Shown: positions 1 through 11,795, counted from the stretch's first letter. The stretch is 64,000 nucleotides of DNA from Bipolaris cookei (GCA_002286855.1 NRSV01000072.1:62001-126000); one strand, 5' to 3'. Notes: generated from the sequence alone by a model not told the origin. Numbers and translations: made by a program.

Positions 1-1217
1 CCCGTTTTTGAGCGTCGACTGGTTCATGTCCTGGCCTTTGTTCTTGAGCACTTGAAGCACTTTGACGTGGCCTTTTGCAGCTGCTAGCAGGTATGCTGTG
101 CGGTTTTTGTTGTCGCGCGCGGAGAGCAGCTTGTGGTCCCATTCTAGCAGCAGTTTTACGGCGCCGACTCGATTGTTTAGCGCGGCAATGTGTAGAGGGG
201 TGCGTCCATCGACATTCTTGATGTGGATATCGATACCGGGTACGGAACGCAAGGTCCGCAGGATCTTGGTATCGCCGTGCTCCGCCGCCAGATGTGCTGC
301 AGTCCAGCGCTTTGGTGTAAGGGCATTGATAGGACATTCCTGTTTCGACACAAGTTCGTCGATTCTGATATATAGCTTGTCTGCGACTGCCCAGTGCAAA
401 GCATTACGCGGACCAGGCCCCATTGACACCTTGGTTTCTGCTTTTGGCGCCGGGCCAAGTGTCAGACGCCAGACCATCTCGTCGCAACATTTCTGGCTCG
501 TCTCGTAGCGCTTGTTGAGGTCTTCGAGTTGCTCCCTCCAATTGTACATCTTCATCGCGTTCTTGAACCATTTCTTGGGCGCAGAGTCGTCACATAGGAA
601 GTTTGCCAGTTGCGCCGATGCAAACATGATTCCTTTGAACAACCCAATATAGACGACGCGCAGCTTCTGCTTCAGTCTTTGCATGTCGTCATCATCCTCG
701 GGCCGTATACTGACACGCTCGTGGCTTTTGGCGGTATAAACATAGTAATCGGACGCAACCTCGGCCAAATCTATCATAGCGTCTTTCTCAGACGTGTATA
801 TTTCTTCCATCTAGTTAGGATGTTAGAGTGATTGTACGTAAAGTCAAAAACAAGCGTAATCTATCATACAGAGAAAACCATGAACAGGGCGGCAACGGGA
901 ATAGCCACATAAGGACCACCGACTGCTGCGCCCGCTCCGAACAGTTCTTTAATCATCCCCATATTTTGCGACACCCGGTTGAATCTCTCCGGACGCTTTT
1001 TCGATTCTAGTTTGCTTCCTTGTTTATTGATAAACGACAGCATCACTTTGTAACCTTCATCAGTCTTGAGATCCAGATCCGGTTGGTTGAGTCGTTTCCT
1101 CAATTTTACTTGGACCTTTTGCATATGCTCTTTCTCCGCGCCATCAGCATAGAGCGCTTTGTAAGCTTCTTGCCAAAGATTCGGCTCCTTCTTTCCGTGC
1201 TTATTCGACTTCGTCAT
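1..1217 (-). CDS. Ankyrin-repeat protein, N-terminal part; 3' end outside the window
   Basis: Two exons are visible on the minus strand: 870-1217 and 1-810. The intron 811-869 has a GTATGA donor, a CTAAC branch site and a CTAG acceptor, and it joins the exons in frame. The frame is open to the window edge, so at least 386 residues are present and the C-terminus is missing. The first 240 residues or so are non-repetitive. They are lysine-rich at the start and include a hydrophobic stretch near residues 95-115, which resembles the helical N-terminal regions of fungal STAND/ankyrin proteins (inference). From about residue 245 come ankyrin units, for example TAAHLAAEHGDTKIL, TPLHIAALNNRVGAVKLLL and AYLLAAAKGHVKVLQVL. 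No NACHT P-loop is seen in the visible part. The start at 1217 is the ATG before a TKSNKHGKK stretch; an in-frame ATG also lies at 1280. A function in non-self recognition is possible but not shown. Confidence 0.7.
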
Positions 1218-2255
1218 CGTGGTGTCGTCCTTGCGTATGTTTCGATGGATGATACCAGAAAAGGAGATATGGGCAGGCAAAGCGTTGGTTTTGGCTGAGC
1301 TGAAAAGTGTTCACGAGTGAGTGCCTGAGTAGCATGGCTGCCTGATAAATCCATTGTGGTATGACTAGAGTGACACCGGTTCATCTGATGGATGCACAGC
1401 CCCCACCCTTAGCTGCGGCTGATGTGGGCGGGTAAGCAACCAATGGGAGTTGTTGGCGCTCGATAACGCGAGAAGGGGGGCCAAGTCGCTGACAAAATGA
1501 TAATGCATCGATCCTGTGTGCAGTCTTGAAGCGAGTGTAAAGGGCTTAGCGAGCAAGTAGGCGCATTCGCGATGGCTGCTCAGCCACATCCGTAGATGTA
1601 AGAACGCCAGCACAGCCTTGAGTGATTTATTCAGTCACCGCAGTAGACATATACGAGCATCAGAGCTGCCTTAGCAAATCTCGATACTCTTGTCACACCA
1701 GACCTGGATGGGCATTCGGAAAATTACAGCCTACATCTTCCGCTCAATTTCCTATTGCCCTTCAACCAAGATGTTTGAACTGGAACTGCATGTCATTTAT
1801 CTATAGTGTAACAACCCGGTCCGACATGTTCTCCGCATCACCATGGCTCAGTATAAGTTGCCAGTATGAACTCTTAGAATAGAGAGCTTTTCAGAAGCTA
1901 GCGAGCAGAACAAGAGCACAAGGCGACAATGAGGGTAGTTATTGCACAAGAAGTCAATAACATCATGGTATGCGGATAAAAAGAAAAACTTGCGCTTTTG
2001 ACAGTGAAATAGGAAGAGAAATGGGAGTCATGTATCACAGACCCATGGTATGTTCGATTCATTCATGTGTGCATCTGCCTAAATCGCTGTACCTGCTGTT
2101 TGCAACGACAGATTAGGTCAATACCTCACTATGGAAACTTGGACCCTCCAGCACAAAAAAGCGCTCAATATTTATCCTGAAAACTTGTTGCCTCGCAACT
2201 GAGTCGTGCAACTAGAATTACACAACTAGGTGCTCAAGTGAACAATAACACTTCC
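1218..2255. other. Intergenic, no gene seen
   Basis: This lies upstream of the ankyrin gene and downstream of the small gene at 2256-2872. It presumably holds the ankyrin promoter. Short open frames here have no protein-like composition. No repeat or RNA gene was recognised. Confidence 0.4.
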
Positions 2256-2872
2256 TTAGACATGCTCCTCGGCCGACTCATCGACAGTAAGTTCCTCCTC
2301 AACAGCCTCAGTCTTCACCTTCTTTTTGGCAGCGAACAAACCATCAAGCCCACTACTCTCCTCAGACTGGGACTCAGCAGACTCAGTCTTGAGCATACTA
2401 GCCTTGCGCTTTCTGATAGAGGGCGAAGGTGTTATGGGATCTTCTGCCTTGGCCTTGACCCGGGATCGCGGTGTCTTGGGAGCGGTGGGTGCTTGAACGG
2501 GAATGTTCGTAGCAGAGTTCAAGCCCGTGGCGCCCGATACGTTCTTCTTTTTCCAAGAGTACAGGCGATTCTCAATGGCCTTGGTAGTGCATTCTGGAGT
2601 GAGAACATCAGAACTGTGCGTAGAGAAGGAACGCGGGGAAAGGAATGAGATGAATGTGTATTGGAAAAGATGGTAAACATACCGACTCCAGCATTATTGA
2701 CTCGCTGAGCGATCTTGGTGCAAAGGGACTTGGAGAAGCTGATGTTGCACTCCTCAAAGACGCCATGGAGGATCTGAAAGGCGAGTCAATCACTGTGGAA
2801 AGCGACATAGGAAGTTGAGGTAGTGCATGGTTTACTTACAATCGCGTCTAGCTTGGGAGTCCACTTTGGCAT
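2256..2872 (-). CDS. Small nuclear-type protein with a SANT/Myb-like N-terminus, about 153 residues
   Basis: Three exons: 2840-2872, 2683-2773 and 2256-2593. Donors are GTAAGT and GTATGT, and acceptors are TTTCAG and CTCCAG; phases match throughout. The protein starts MPKWTPKLDAI, followed by a short helical domain (about residues 1-60) with well-spaced aromatic and hydrophobic residues and a C-terminal LYSWKKKN. This pattern is common in small uncharacterised ascomycete proteins that resemble SANT/Myb folds. The remaining 90 residues are low complexity: TP-rich, with basic KRKAS and AAKKKVK clusters that look like nuclear localisation signals, and an acidic tail. A chromatin or DNA-binding role is inferred from composition only. 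The start is the only ATG that gives an open first exon. Confidence 0.65.
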
Positions 2873-3568
2873 CTTGACGGTTAGGGATGGAGATCTGTTA
2901 TCGGATCAGTAACGGCAACAGGGGATGTAACAAGAAGACCACTCACAGATTATTGTGATGTTGCTTGAGGCAGCTGGTGCACACTACGATGCAGGCAATT
3001 TAGGCCAAGAAAAGGTGATTTGAGTTCCAATTGAAGGTTAAGTAGAGAGAAAGAGGGATGGGGAGAATTGTGTGAGGAGGAGCAGCTTTATGACTCCAGA
3101 TTGGTAGTGGCACGGCGAGGACAGAGCAAGGCAGAAGCTTCACGGTGAAGGTGAGTCTGCAACACCGCGAGGAGGCTAGGGCCCTGCCCTCATCCTAGAT
3201 TTTTCTCATCTTAGAGAGAATGACCTAGAAACAAGGTATTGCGACAACGAATGCGAGGCAGATTTGCAGAGGTGGAAGGATGTAACCGCTTCACGACCTA
3301 AGGTGATAGTGTTGCTGCTCAGAGATCTGTATGCATTGTTTAGTAATTTGCATCATGACTTCTCCAAAGTTCTGTGATGCACATGAGAAAACGATACACG
3401 AATAGCGAGCCATATTAACAATAATTTATGTCGTACTCCCTAATACCGTAGCCCTGCAACCAATACAAGTACATCCTGCCTGAAAAGAATTACATATGAG
3501 CTGTTCCAGTTGTTCAAGACATGACCTGGCGGGATCTCTCACTCTGCCTGGTTCAAGGACAACATGTT
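2873..3568. other. Intergenic, promoter side of the small SANT-like gene
   Basis: Upstream DNA of the gene at 2256-2872 and downstream DNA of the doubtful gene at 3569-4104. No coding frame, RNA gene or repeat was recognised. Confidence 0.4.
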
Positions 3569-4104
3569 CTATACCTGCATGACAGAGGCATTTTCTGTCT
3601 CTTTATCTTCCTTTGCGCCATCTTGCCTTGTACCTGGTGTGTCTTTCACTGCTGTAGCGCTTGCTTGCAGATTCAGTGCCGGTACAGGGAGCCTCTTCTT
3701 TTTGTGCCACTCCCTCCACAACTGGCATAGATGCTCTCTATTCGCATGGTTCTTAACATAAATACTCAGCGGCTTCGATATGGGATATTCCTTTTCTAGA
3801 TGCGCACCCTGCGTCCTCCACTCCATCGCTGTCATCCTGCTCCTTTCATTCATCCGCCTCCCCTCAAGAACAAAGTAGTGCGCCAAACAGGCTCGAACTT
3901 GAAGACTTATTCACATCGCCAGGGCATGCGTCTCGTAGTCTTTTTCGCTTTTCCGAATGGCAACTCCTCAGATTCGTCTAAAAGGTCGTCGAAAACTTTC
4001 TCACAGATGTACTTGAGGGAAATCTTGGCGGGGTTTTCTTTTGCGCGCAGAAGCCATAACTCGAGAAGGCGCTGAACAACGTTTTGGTAAGCAAGTTGGG
4101 GCAT
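3569..4104 (-). CDS. Possible small two-exon gene, function unknown
   Basis: Two adjacent minus-strand frames have protein-like composition. The first begins MPQLAYQNVVQRLLELW at 4104 and runs to a stop at 3907; it contains a helical, charged segment. The second runs to a stop at 3569 and contains KPLSIYVKNHANREHL followed by a basic WREWHKKKR. They could be joined by an intron from a GTGAAT donor near 3919 to a GACAG acceptor near 3833, which keeps phase, but the splice signals are weak. An additional 5' exon is possible because the frame stays open upstream of 4104 without an ATG. No domain was recognised. A decayed gene or chance open frames are the alternatives. Confidence 0.3.
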
Positions 4105-4982
4105 ATGACCACACAGGGGAGGTTTGCAGCTGAAAGGTGGCGGCACTTTAATTAATATTGTGTTAGTGCTTGTATAAAATCGATGCTGTCCAGTCGCAAG
4201 AGATCCATTGTAAACATAATATATGGCAGCAAAGCAAACTCGCCCTCAGGAAACACCGTATCGTTCCCGTCTTACCTGTTATCCTGGTTAAATGCATCAT
4301 TATCGCTAATATTTCCGAAGGGCGATTCGTACCATTCTGGAGAGTCTTTTAACATTCAAAATTTCCAGACGGAACTGAAATACCCTCTTATTTTGCCAGT
4401 ACCTCTACAGCGACTTGAGGGTCGGGACCAAATCCCATCCAAGCCATGGTTAATGATGGTATTCAATGCAGTAATACTCGGTGGCACCTAGGCCAAGAAC
4501 AAAACTAAAACAAAACAACAAAAACAGCAAGAAAACTAAATCAAACACAACATACATATGCATTTTCTGTATTTTTTATCTCTTTTGTTTCCTTACTTCC
4601 CTCAAGCAAGAGCACGCTGGAAGATAGCCTAGCTATCTAACTGTAGCAATACTGCTGTGCTGATAATGTCGAGGCATTGGGGCGGGGAGGATGGGTGGTG
4701 CAGGGTGAAGATAAAGACAAAGAGTAAAGTGAATGTTAAGACCAGCAAGCAATCATTTGCACCTGCCTAACCAAACATGCAAACGCAAGCACACAAAGTT
4801 AGCATGCGGGGGAGACAAACACAGGCATGAAAGGATAGTGGTTTTTGAAACAGCAGGAATATTTGCACACGAGATTTTGGAGCGAGTCAAATGGGTACTT
4901 GACCACTTGAGGAACCAAACTATGATTCTATCACTATCAAAGCTTGAGGACGGTAAATCCCCTCAAAACTATACTGCAGCAA
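4105..4982. other. Intergenic, A-rich, downstream of ARPC3
   Basis: Contains an A-rich, C-punctuated tract at about 4495-4550. It probably includes the 3' untranslated region of the ARPC3 gene. No gene was recognised. Confidence 0.4.
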
Positions 4983-5746
4983 CTACAAAGCCTTGCCCAT
5001 GAACTTTCTCTTTGTGTAGCTCAGCCACCACTTGCTAGGAGTGTTGGTCTCGTCTGCGTATACCCTGTTGAGTAACCGTGTTGCCAACTCTTGGCGCATC
5101 TGCATGATGTACTGTCGCAGCACTTCGGCCGAGTTTCTGTCTGGAGGCGCCTCGAAAGCCTGGTTCAGTGGGAATCCAGCGTCGCCGGGAATTGCAAAGT
5201 TTGTATCAAGAGCGAGGTTCATGACGGCCTGTTTGGTTAAGTCAGCCTCGACTCCATATTAATATAGTAGCTGCCACGTACCTTCTCAGCCTCTCTCCGG
5301 CTCATGTTGGGCTTGATCTTGCCCAGCACTTCGCTCACATAGAGGATCCCATAGATGAGTACACGGTCGGCTGGCCCCTTGATCTCAAAGTTGCGGAAGA
5401 ATGTGTTGGCGCGGAAAAGGGCAAGGACTTCGTCTAGGGGGTCGTAGGATTCGTGTGAGGCATCAATGGTGAGCTCGGTGACGTCTGCAGGCAGGGCGGG
5501 CAATTGGACAGCGGGCCCACGAGTGCGTGTGCGAAGAGGAAGGAGGGCAAAGTTTCCTGTTGTACCAGTTAATTAAGGTGCACTCATCCAAGTCGAATAG
5601 AAGAGTCCTACCAATCAATTGCTGGTTGGGCTCATCGAGGAAGACTGAGTGGTAGGCCTGGCAGGGTGTCAGCTATCAACATGTTTGAAGGGTGTTTTTC
5701 TTCGACAGCACTCGTCTGTCTGCAATCACTAGAGACTCACAGGCAT
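4983..5746 (-). CDS. arc18: Actin-related protein 2/3 complex subunit 3 (p21-Arc)
   Basis: Four exons: 5741-5746 (only ATG CCT), 5612-5657, 5282-5556 and 4983-5228. All junctions are GT-AG and in phase, giving 190 residues, close to the usual 175-185 of ARPC3. The N-terminus reads MPAYHSVF after splicing, typical of the family. The C-terminus contains TPSKWWLSYTKRKFMGKAL, the conserved end of ARPC3. The protein is a structural subunit of the Arp2/3 complex, which nucleates branched actin filaments in patches and at endocytic sites (family knowledge). The two-codon first exon makes the true start easy to miss; without it the second exon has no ATG. The gene is head to head with RFC3, 296 bases apart. 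Confidence 0.93.
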
Positions 5747-6042
5747 TTTGGAATGTGGGTGCCCGCAGATTGTTGTTCTGGGTCGTGTGCTTTGAGCTCG
5801 GCGGAGGTGACGGCGTAGCTCCGCTGGCCGACTGTATGAGGTGTGCTCGTAGGGCTGAGCCGTGGGGCGGGGGTGACTAAGCCGCCGCCAATTAACGCGT
5901 CTCTTCACGCGGCGCGTCTGCCCCGACTTTGTTAGCACCAGCCCAGCATCCTACACATTGCAGCATCCCTGCACTCACCGCTTCCACCTGACCCCAAAAT
6001 TATACAAGGTGCACCGAATTGTCGTAATTCCAGCTTCTCACC
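5747..6042. promoter_or_regulatory. Shared divergent promoter of ARPC3 and RFC3
   Basis: The start codons of the two genes face away from each other across 296 bases, so both promoters and 5' leaders must lie here unless leaders are very short. No individual element was assigned. Confidence 0.6.
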
Positions 6043-7315
6043 ATGTCGGATATTGAAGATGAAATGGACGTTGATGCGCCCGTCGACAAGTCTATCAGCT
6101 TTGGCGGAGACTCGAAAAAGGGCAAGCGGAGCGCCGCCAATCTGCCTGTAGAAGCTGAAGACACATTGCCATGGTATGTGTCTGCATGTGACATAATTGC
6201 ACCTTTCCTAAAGCTTGCATAGGGTAGAAAAGTACCGACCATCGTCTCTCGACGACGTAGAAGGCCACAAAGACATCATAGCCACAATTAACAAATTTGT
6301 CGACTCGAATGTAAGGCCTTTGCCCTGTACAAAGCCTCCTCGCTGACCCCAGAAGCGATTACCGCATCTTCTTCTCTACGGCCCTCCAGGAACCGGAAAG
6401 ACTTCAACCGTTCTGGCACTCGCACGACGCATATACGGAAACAAGAACATGCGGCAGATGGTTCTCGAACTAAACGCATCAGATGACAGAGGTATCGAAG
6501 TGGTCAGAGACCAGATCAAGACATTCAGCAGTACCAAGCAAATCTTTTCTGCCGCACCCAAAGCAGGAGACTCTTCGCTGGCAACTTTCAAACTCATTGT
6601 TCTTGATGAAGCCGACGCCATGACTTCCACCGCCCAGATGGCACTGAGACGAATCATGGAGAAGTACACGGCAAATACACGTTTTTGCATCATTGCAAAC
6701 TACACACACAAACTCTCGCCCGCCCTGCTCTCGCGTTGTACAAGATTTCGATTTTCGCCGCTCAAAGACCAAGACATTAGGCACCTAGTTGACAAGGTGA
6801 TTGAGGAGGAAAAGGTCAACATTACACAAGACGCCACCGATTCGCTTATCACTCTGAGCAAGGGAGATATGAGAAGAGCGCTCAACGTGCTACAGGCCTG
6901 CCACGCTTCCAGCACGCCACTCCAGCCCCCAGGCAAGCCCGCGGTCGACTCGAGTTCAATCGTGCGTGACCAAATCACCCAAACTACTATCTACGACTGT
7001 ATAGCAGCCCCACATCCTTCGGATATCAAGTACATTATCGAAACACTGCTGTCAAAGAATGACATGACAGAGTGTTTACGAACCATAAATAATCTCAAGA
7101 CATTGAAGGGACTGGCGCTTGCAGATATTCTAACGGCGATTAGCGAAGAGCTGGTCGCAAATGATGTGCCGCCACAAGTTATGGTGACATGGATGTCAGG
7201 TCTAGCAGACATTGAGTATAGACTGAGCGGGGGTGGTAGTGAAGCAATCCAGACCGGTGCAGCGATTGGTGTTGTAAGGACAGGTGTGGAGCTTCTGGGG
7301 AACGGCAAGAGGTGA
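6043..7315 (+). CDS. rfc3: Replication factor C subunit 3 (clamp loader small subunit)
   Basis: Three exons: 6043-6173, 6223-6310 and 6353-7315, encoding 393 residues. The frame shows the RFC boxes in order: LPWVEKYRP near residue 43, the Walker A GPPGTGKTST, LELNASDDRG, the Walker B LIVLDEADAMT, and the SRC arginine-finger motif in LLSRCTRFRF. The C-terminal half is the collar domain. Sequence around FSSTKQIFS and the order of motifs match yeast Rfc3 rather than Rfc2, Rfc4 or Rfc5. The product is an AAA+ ATPase subunit that loads PCNA onto primed DNA in the nucleus. An acidic N-terminal extension of about 40 residues precedes the first box. The start is the ATG with CACC context at 6043. Confidence 0.95.
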
Positions 7316-7726
7316 TGCATGTATACCCAATGAGGGGTTCGTCCTATACTAAGCAAGAGTGACGAAATGCTCAAAATAATACCATTTAGTTGTCGCCATG
7401 GCAGCGTGATCAACATGAATCCACACCTAGAGTATCCCAATTGTGGACGGACCCTAACTTGGTGGGGCATTGTGTATCAAAACACGGAGATTCACCCCGG
7501 TGATAGGATGGGAGCCACGTTCGGCGCTAACCACGCTAGTCAGCCTTCACGCGACCCCAACGCGCAGCCTACCGAAGTCGCCTAGATATACTCCAAACAC
7601 AACCCCATCAACAAACAGCAACCTTTAAATTCACCCACTGATACTAGAATTGGGTTGACATTTTTCGTTGCAGTGTCCGGTATTGGGTCAGCTATTATTT
7701 TCGAGAATTCCCCTCAGCCTCTAAAC
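7316..7726. other. Intergenic between RFC3 and the next gene
   Basis: Holds the RFC3 3' end and the upstream region of the gene at 7727. No separate gene is supported. Confidence 0.4.
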
Positions 7727-8992
7727 ATGCCCGTCAACGTAGGTCTTCTTAAGAACCAGATAGAGTTTGTAACTGAAGAAGAGCAGAAGGGAAGAGGCCC
7801 TACGAGAAAGCGGCTGAGTACGCGCCGGAGTTTTGATCCTATCCCGCTCCCTGTATCCAAAGAGACCGCCACCCTACAGGAGCGACGATTTATGAGTGGC
7901 AAGACTAAACGACCAACTAGGTGGCGAGGACCGGTGAGTCGCATTGGTCGCCTTTGATTCTGGGCTGTTGTCTTAACTTTCTTTGCATAGAAAAACGTTG
8001 ATGCGACTCTGACAACATGGATGGAACACCCAGCGCCCGCCGTGAAGTCGCAGGCGGTGGCGCAATTAACACAGAAACAGACACAAAAATCAGAGAACGA
8101 GCAAGCAAAGCCGCAAAACGTGGAACTCAGGTTTTCATTTTCAGCAGCATCTGATGAGCCTCCAGCCAGGAGAGGTCGCGAAGAAGCATTCACTCAAAGC
8201 TTTTCCGGACTTACGATGACTGGCAGCGCAAACCGGTCCGTTTCTGCAAATCCACCTCAAACCAGGACATCACCATCTCAGGAACCGCGCCGGCATTCAG
8301 AGTCCACCTCGCAAGCACCCCAGCTAGCAAAACCAAAGAAGAAGCGAGAAGGCTACGGCTTCAGCTACTCTGAAACCTTCATGTGCGACTCAGATGACTA
8401 CCCAGACACCGAGTGCGACTGGGATTCTGATGAACAGCACCCATCGGACCAAGACACTGGCTACTCTGCGCAACCCAGTCCCTGTCTCAACTGGAACGGA
8501 ACAGATCAGACTCCACGACCGTCTTCCAGAGATTCGACATCGACAATTGAAGACCAGTCTTTCAACGATCTCGTGGTTTTGCGTGACGTCGGGTCGTTCC
8601 ATCTCGCGCGTCCTCAGCGCGTTCTACCTTGCACACGTGCCACACGAGAAGACACGCTGCGTCTCAAAGTCCGTGCCAAAGCGCTCGTCGCCCGATTCGA
8701 GGAATCCAGTGATATCCAGGCGCAGCTGCTAACTCGCATGGAGCGCATGATGTACGCTGAGCAGCAACGACAAAGCTCGCCCGGTGAAGCCAATTCCATG
8801 GCCAAGTGTGCAGTCAAGCTGCGCGATTTCCTACTCAAGGTGAAGGAAGAGAGGGTTGAGACGGGCGAGCATTTCACAATTGTTGAGCATGAGATTGAGT
8901 GGGCGGAGTGGTTGGTTGAGGCTAGTCGGACGGGCGTCATGCATGTCCGGAGCGAGGGGTGCACGTGCCGTCCGGATTGGGATCCAGAGTGA
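7727..8992 (+). CDS. Uncharacterised fungal protein, about 402 residues
   Basis: Two exons: 7727-7933 and 7991-8992, with a GTGAGT donor and a GCATAG acceptor, phase 0. I do not recognise a named family. The N-terminus (MPVNVGLLKNQIEFVTEEEQ) is followed by a basic region. The middle is disordered, rich in Gln, Ser, Thr and Pro. A conspicuous acidic patch, FMCDSDDYPDTECDWDSDE, lies around residue 190. The C-terminal 120 residues are charged and probably helical, ending in a Cys-containing CTCRPDWDPE. No signal peptide or membrane segment is seen. The 5' start is the first ATG in frame; an upstream TTG at 7655 extends the frame but lacks support. Confidence 0.7.
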
Positions 8993-10052
8993 GAAGCTGG
9001 GAAGGGTGTTGAAGAGCCTTATTACATGGAAGGATTTGAGCTATACGTGGACTCGCAAGCGCGGTTCTACACTCCAGCAGCATGTCAAGACAATCTCGGC
9101 CTGAAGCAGCTCTTACGCAGAGGCCCGGATGGCCCCCGCGCCATCTGGGTCCAGGCCATGTCAACGATACTATGTCCGAGAATCCGAGGCACTACAGGGC
9201 AAAGCTAGACAAAAGCCGGATCCAGCACTTCCTTGTGAGTATGCAAACAAGAAGACCCTGACCCGAAGTCGCCAAATCCTATATCTGCTACGCTCATCGA
9301 ACGCAGATTCACCTCTCAACTCAAGATCATTGCAAACCAAATATTCAAAGCCATCCGAGCAAAATATACGTTAAGCAAACTCAATTTTATCCTACACGTG
9401 TCTTACTCTGATCTATGGTATCAACCACGTGCACCCCTCCACCCGCAACCCACCAAACCCAAACAATCAAAAACAGAAAAATACTCAAGATCGAAAAACT
9501 TCTGTATACTAAGGTAGCCTGAACCACAATGTCCCGACTTGAAGCGCATGCTTCCGGTCCAAAGGCGAGGTATATAAAAGAGACAAAAAAACCATAAAAG
9601 GCTGCTATTGCGTGCAACAATATCGAAAAGAGAGGAAGCAAAACGCCCAGAAAATGCAAAATCGACACAAGTTTGCCTCTCCTGTTGCCTATACGCGCGT
9701 GCACCGGATTTGTGTAGTGTCGCAACCGCTTTCCACAGCAAAACAGCAGAGAAAGAAAAGGAAGAAAGAAGAGACCCCAATCTGTATTATCCCTCCCGCT
9801 TTATCTTCGCACTTCACAGATGCAGATGCAAGACATTTGCGTCCGCATCCACCTAAAAATACAAAGAGAAAGAAGAAGAAAGAAGACTAAAAATGCGCGT
9901 TTGAACTACTTCTCCCCCATGTCCTCCAGTCAAATTCGGAGTCAACCATGCAAATCTCCTGCATTTGGCAACCCAACCTCACAATGGCCAGGTCGCCACG
10001 AACAAGAACGCAAAAAAGAAGACGAAGAAAAGACTACGCTAAACCTTCATCA
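8993..10052. other. Intergenic between convergent genes, with a purine-rich tract
   Basis: Lies between the 3' ends of the 402-residue gene and BUR1. A purine-rich stretch, mostly A and G, spans about 9740-9890. Open frames here are by-products of this composition. Both 3' untranslated regions probably lie here. Confidence 0.5.
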
Positions 10053-11795
10053 TCATCTCCTCCTATAAATATCCGAAACATCCCTCCCCCTCCCATTCGC
10101 ACTCCCGTTCGCATCTCTGCGCTCGGGACTCCTCGACCGCGTACGCGCATCCCGCCTCTCCTGCACAAAATTGCCTCTATTGCCTCCTCTATGGTCGCGG
10201 TCACGATCGCGATACGCGCGACTCCGATCAGCGCGGTCGTCGGTGTAACCCTCGCGGGAATTGCCAGAGTCGCGGGAGCCGCGGCGCGGACGATCATCTG
10301 GTTCGCGGGAGCGGCGGTGTCCGTCTGCGCCGTAGCTGGGAATGTAGGTGTCGCCAGGGGGGACGGGGCCTCTGCGGCGGTCCGCGCCGTCGGGGCCGTA
10401 GCGGGGGACAGGAGGGAGCGGGTGGCGGCCGTCTGCTGGAGGAGCGGGGAGGTTATTGTGGCTGCGGTCACCGCCGCCCCAGTTTGGGCGTCGTTCGCCT
10501 GGGGGAGGGGGTGGAGGTGGTCGGTGTTCGTAGCCTCGTCGGTCGTAGCCGCCACCGCCACCGCCTCTGAGACCGCGGTCGACGCCTGGTGGCCCTCGGT
10601 CTTGGGGGCCGCCGTATCTTCGGTCGTTGCTTTGCCATGGCTGTGGTGGTGGACCTTGGCCTGTCCATTCTCCGTTAGGTCCTCCACCTACAGTACCGCC
10701 TTGTGGCGCAGGAGGAAGTGCTTGCCTTTGGCCACGTGCGTTCCGGCGATCCAGCTCGTGTGAGTCGGCAAAGTGAGGTATGTCTTCTTCGCGCATCGGT
10801 AATGGTTCCTCTCGGAAGTAAGGATGGTCGATGGCATCAATTGCGTTGATACGTTTCCGCCAGTCCAGTCTCATGAGGTCCTTGATAAGCGAGAGTCCAA
10901 GGGGGGATAGTTCACGGAATCTTTGCGCGATATTTCCTGTACTCGTTGGGAATGCGCGAACAGGTTCCGCTCCCGGTAGCTCGTTCCAGCCCGGCATACT
11001 CGTATCGTTCGGAGACCCAACTAGCTCGAAGATAATCTGTGCCTGATGTATGTCGCTCTGGCCAGTGAGGATGGGCTTGCGCTTGAACATTTCACCAAAG
11101 ACGCAGCCTGCGCCCCACATATCAATCGCTGGTGTGTATCTTCGGAGTTGCAAGAGAAGTTCTGGCGGTCGGTACCACCTAGTAACAACCAGTGAAGTGT
11201 ATTCGCGTTTTGCCTCGCCATTTCCCCTGCCTCTTTGTGGAACCGGTTCGTCGTAGTGCCTGGCAAGACCAAAATCGGCTATCTGTAGTCGCCCAGAGTT
11301 GTTGATCAAAAGGTTGGCTGCCTTCATGTCTCGATGTAAAATGTGGTTATCATGTAGGTATGCTAGACCCTTGAACAACTGCAACATGTAACACTTGATC
11401 TGCGGTGGTTTGAACTGGACTTCAGGATTGTCGAGGAGGCCTGATAGATCGTGGTCCATGTAGGGTGTGACCATGTACAGTATTGCACGTTTCCTGCCTT
11501 CGGTTTTGGGCCGCTCTACAGCCATTTCTTCTAGTTTCAGGACGTTATCGTGCGACAGCATTTTGAGGAGCTTGATTTCTCGCAGCGCCGTGATAGGGAA
11601 GCCATCTTTTTCGTTGTGCATCAGGATCTTCTTCAGCGCAAAGACATGGCCGGTCGATCGCTGACGCGCCTTGTGGACTTCACCAAAAGTGCCTTCGCCC
11701 AGTTTCTGCATCATCTCGTACTCGCCAATCTTGCAGCATCCCTTGAATTGGCGTTGGAGGGTGCGCGACGGGGGAGCACCCGCCGGAGTCGCCAT
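10053..11795 (-). CDS. bur1: BUR1/CDK9-type cyclin-dependent kinase
   Basis: Intronless frame of 580 residues. The kinase domain spans about residues 25-345. It shows the glycine loop GEGTFGEV (33-40), ALKK with the catalytic lysine near 55, the CDK9 signature helix PITALRE (67-73), HRDMKAANLL, the DFG of IADFGLA, and the T-loop EYTSLVVTRWYRPPE with its activating threonine. This identifies the Bur1/Cdk9 kinase of the BUR/P-TEFb complex, which phosphorylates RNA polymerase II and elongation factors in the nucleus (family knowledge). The C-terminal 230 residues are a low-complexity tail rich in Gly, Arg, Asp and Pro, with RGG-like and polyproline stretches, likely disordered. Long open frames on the opposite strand at 9948-10763 and in another minus frame at 10034-10687 are composition shadows of this tail. 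Confidence 0.95.
   Translation of the reverse strand: MATPAGAPPSRTLQRQFKGCCKIGEYEMMQKLGEGTFGEVHKARQRSTGHVFALKKILMHNEKDGFPITALREIKLLKMLSHDNVLKLEEMAVERPKTEGRKRAILYMVTPYMDHDLSGLLDNPEVQFKPPQIKCYMLQLFKGLAYLHDNHILHRDMKAANLLINNSGRLQIADFGLARHYDEPVPQRGRGNGEAKREYTSLVVTRWYRPPELLLQLRRYTPAIDMWGAGCVFGEMFKRKPILTGQSDIHQAQIIFELVGSPNDTSMPGWNELPGAEPVRAFPTSTGNIAQRFRELSPLGLSLIKDLMRLDWRKRINAIDAIDHPYFREEPLPMREEDIPHFADSHELDRRNARGQRQALPPAPQGGTVGGGPNGEWTGQGPPPQPWQSNDRRYGGPQDRGPPGVDRGLRGGGGGGYDRRGYEHRPPPPPPPGERRPNWGGGDRSHNNLPAPPADGRHPLPPVPRYGPDGADRRRGPVPPGDTYIPSYGADGHRRSREPDDRPRRGSRDSGNSREGYTDDRADRSRAYRDRDRDHRGGNRGNFVQERRDARTRSRSPERRDANGSANGRGRDVSDIYRRR

Noticed and set aside
9948..10763. Long plus-strand frame (271 codons) opposite BUR1
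   Set aside because: It is a by-product of the Gly/Arg/Pro-rich codons of the BUR1 tail and has no protein-like pattern of its own; the 217-codon minus frame at 10034-10687 is rejected for the same reason.
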